From a bacterium (GTDB lineage Bacteria; Patescibacteriota; Saccharimonadia; Saccharimonadales; JACDBH01): a stretch of 6,291 nt of DNA. Position 1 is the first letter of the stretch. The number at the start of each line of letters is the position of its first letter. Under the pieces are notes generated by a model. The model ran no database searches. It saw nothing but the letters and a program-made list of their open reading frames with translations, and was not told the origin of the DNA. Both the position numbers and the translations under genes were made by a program. The DNA lies in NCBI GenBank assembly GCA_029557395.1, contig JAKQIK010000031.1, positions 1 through 6,291 on the forward strand, in the 5' to 3' direction. This document shows positions 4,652 to 6,291 of the stretch, in pieces.

Positions 4652-6244
4652 ATGAAAAAATGGCAAGTAATAATCATATTAGCAATCTCACAGTTTGTGA
4701 TGATTCTAGATAGTACAGTGATGAATGTATCTATCTCGACGGTCGCCCATGATCTAGGTACGACAATATCAGGCATGCAAGCGGCTATCACTGTCTATGC
4801 CTTAACCATGGCTGCCTTTATGTTGACCGGTGGGAAACTGGGTGATAAATGGGGGCGCCGAAAAGCTTTTGTGGTAGGTTCAATTATTTATGGTTTGGGT
4901 TCGTTGATTACGGCTTTGAGCCCTAGCTTGCCTGTGCTTTTTGTAGGCTGGTCAATTATCGAAGGCCTCGGAGCAGTATTAGTAATACCGGCTATCGCTG
5001 CCTTGACGGCAATAAACTACAAAGACAAAGACAGGGTAGTGGCTTTTTCTATCTTAGGTGCTACGACAGGTATTGCGGCTGCAGCTGGGCCACTGATTGG
5101 TGGATTTATGACTACATATTTGTCATGGCGGTTTGTTTTTATGGCCGAAACATTGATAATGATTGTTGCAATTTTGGTATCCAAGCGCATTACTGATACA
5201 AAAGTATCCGGAAAAACACATATCGATATCAAAAGTGTAATTTTGTCTGCCGGTGGAATGGCGTTATTTGTACTGGGTATTTTACAGAGTAAGACGTGGG
5301 GTTGGATAAAACCACTGGCAATACCAGAAATTGGAAATTATCAGATTGCACCTTTTGGAATATCACTTGTTAGCTATCTGATTATTGCTGGTATAGTACT
5401 ACTTTGGGTATTTGCGAGGAGGCAGAAGAAGCTCGAGCAACTTGGCAAAGAGCCATTACTCAAGATATCCTTGTTATCGATTACGCCACTCAGGAGCGCA
5501 CTTAGTGTGTTAATGAGTCAATATTTTGCTATTGCGGCTCTGTTTTTTGTAGTACCGGTTTATTTGCAGACAGTGCTTGGCTATGATGCTCTCAAGACAG
5601 GTGTGAAGTTAATTCCATTATCGATAGGCCTTGTAATATTTTCTGCAGCCGGTTCAAAAGCAACTGCAAAGTATAATGTGAGGCAGATCGTAAGAGTTGG
5701 TCAGTTAGCTATTTCCATTGGCCTTTTCTTTGTCTTTGCCTCGGTTCAGCCAGATCTCAAAGGGACATTTTTCTGGATAGGTATGTTTATTACTGGCGCT
5801 GGTTTTGGCCTGCTAGCATCACAGCTGGGTAATGTATCAATGTCTTCGGTCGACAAGAGTGATACAGCAGTAGTTGGCGGATTACAAGGTACGTTTCAGA
5901 ATCTAGGCTCTTCTATGGGTACTGCAATAGCAGGATCTGTTTTTGTTTTTATGCTGACTTCAGGGTTTGTTTCATCTATTCAGGCTACAACTCTGCCAAG
6001 TAGTGTCAAGGGTACAGTAACTGCCCAGGCTAGCACAGGAGTGGCAATAATGTCAGAGTCTCAGGCCGAGCAACTTGTCTTAGAAAATGGTGGTACTCAA
6101 TCCGAAGCTGATACAATATCATCTGCTTACGAAGAGGCCCAATTACAAGCTCTAAAGCAGGCGCTATTTGTCGTTTTTGTGATGTCTATTTTTGCTCTCA
6201 TGCTTTCTAGAGATATTTCTTCTGTTACACAAAAAAAGCCATAA
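4652..6244 (+). CDS. MFS transporter, DHA2 (EmrB/QacA) 14-helix drug:H+ antiporter family
   Basis: This 530-residue inner-membrane protein belongs to the DHA2 branch of the major facilitator superfamily, proton-driven exporters of drugs, dyes and other amphipathic compounds; the actual substrate is unknown. Signature motifs: D1 in helix 1, LDSTVMNVSISTVAHDL at 19-35, with D20; motif A, GGKLGDKWGRRK at 60-71, between helices 2 and 3; R128; motif C, GATTGIAAAAGPLIGGF at 136-152, in helix 5, typical of antiporters. I count about 14 helices: roughly 5-25, 43-61, 72-90, 95-120, 131-153, 160-177, 195-212, 235-255, 282-302, 318-335, 345-364, 371-393, 420-440 and 502-518. A long, mostly polar loop (about 441-500) with helix-forming acidic stretches joins the last two and should face outward. 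After WRFVF the usual asparagine-proline of the family is replaced by MAE (E166). The gene has its own promoter and ribosome binding site and ends with TAA. It need not be functionally linked to the genes upstream. Confidence 0.94.
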   Translation: MKKWQVIIILAISQFVMILDSTVMNVSISTVAHDLGTTISGMQAAITVYALTMAAFMLTGGKLGDKWGRRKAFVVGSIIYGLGSLITALSPSLPVLFVGWSIIEGLGAVLVIPAIAALTAINYKDKDRVVAFSILGATTGIAAAAGPLIGGFMTTYLSWRFVFMAETLIMIVAILVSKRITDTKVSGKTHIDIKSVILSAGGMALFVLGILQSKTWGWIKPLAIPEIGNYQIAPFGISLVSYLIIAGIVLLWVFARRQKKLEQLGKEPLLKISLLSITPLRSALSVLMSQYFAIAALFFVVPVYLQTVLGYDALKTGVKLIPLSIGLVIFSAAGSKATAKYNVRQIVRVGQLAISIGLFFVFASVQPDLKGTFFWIGMFITGAGFGLLASQLGNVSMSSVDKSDTAVVGGLQGTFQNLGSSMGTAIAGSVFVFMLTSGFVSSIQATTLPSSVKGTVTAQASTGVAIMSESQAEQLVLENGGTQSEADTISSAYEEAQLQALKQALFVVFVMSIFALMLSRDISSVTQKKP

Positions 6245-6249
6245 GACCG

Positions 6250-6291
6250 CTACCTCATCGTTTGTAACCACTCACTAACCGTGGCGCTAGA
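6250..6291 (-). CDS. Possible 3' end of a convergent minus-strand gene
   Basis: The minus strand is open from the window edge (6291) for 13 codons ending in TAG (6252-6250), reading SSATVSEWLQTMR, a plausible helical C-terminus. Only this minus-strand frame stays open to that point, but 13 open codons prove little. If real, the gene would converge on the MFS gene with a gap of only 5 bases. No family can be assigned, and no terminator hairpin with a T-run is visible in the last 47 bases. Confidence 0.18.
   Translation of the reverse strand, partial: SSATVSEWLQTMR

Noticed and set aside
5017..5232. 71-codon minus-strand open frame inside the MFS gene
   Set aside because: It is antisense to helices 5-6; runs of hydrophobic codons on one strand give open frames on the other.
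6245..6291. RNA gene or terminator after the MFS gene
   Set aside because: There is no TTC-GA type T-loop, no hairpin followed by a T-run, and too little sequence to judge.

Overview
The window is a compact run of five same-strand (+) genes with almost no spare DNA. In order they are the 3' part of a UvrD/PcrA-type DNA helicase, a Nudix hydrolase, a membrane-anchored cell-wall lytic protein (three DUF348-like repeats, a G5 domain and a C-terminal transglycosylase-like domain), the 16S rRNA dimethyladenosine transferase RsmA/KsgA, and a 14-helix MFS drug-efflux-type transporter. The last 47 bases may hold the tail of a convergent minus-strand gene, but that is weakly supported.

Organism: protein features and gene order suggest a member of Candidatus Saccharibacteria (TM7) or a close Patescibacteria/CPR relative. 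The clues are moderately AT-rich DNA (judged by eye, not counted), a compact layout, a DUF348-G5-lytic protein next to ksgA as in Actinobacteria (rpfB-ksgA) and Firmicutes (yabE region), and the short KsgA loop. This is inference from recalled family features. About 2,500 codons contain no internal in-frame TGA, which argues for the standard code rather than the TGA=Gly code of Gracilibacteria and Absconditabacteria.

Layout: 2-2092 helicase (start outside the window); 2089-2565 Nudix, overlapping the helicase stop by 4 bases (GTGA) with a good Shine-Dalgarno sequence; 2572-3813 wall-lytic protein, 6 bases after the Nudix stop and without a Shine-Dalgarno; 3821-4606 ksgA, 7 bases later; a 45-base gap with a promoter and ribosome binding site; 4652-6244 MFS transporter. 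The first four genes look like one transcription unit, possibly with a second start point just before the wall-lytic gene. The transporter appears to have its own promoter. No rho-independent terminator was seen.

How they fit together: the set joins DNA repair (PcrA), nucleotide housekeeping (Nudix), wall remodelling and ribosome maturation (KsgA). The wall-remodelling/KsgA pairing is the most meaningful association, because it recurs in distant bacteria. The gene content is otherwise ordinary and I see no defence system, mobile element, CRISPR array or RNA gene. The most noteworthy unexplained structure is a cluster of inverted repeats around the start of the wall-lytic gene (2435-2502 and 2603-2633), with a perfect extended -10 element between them.
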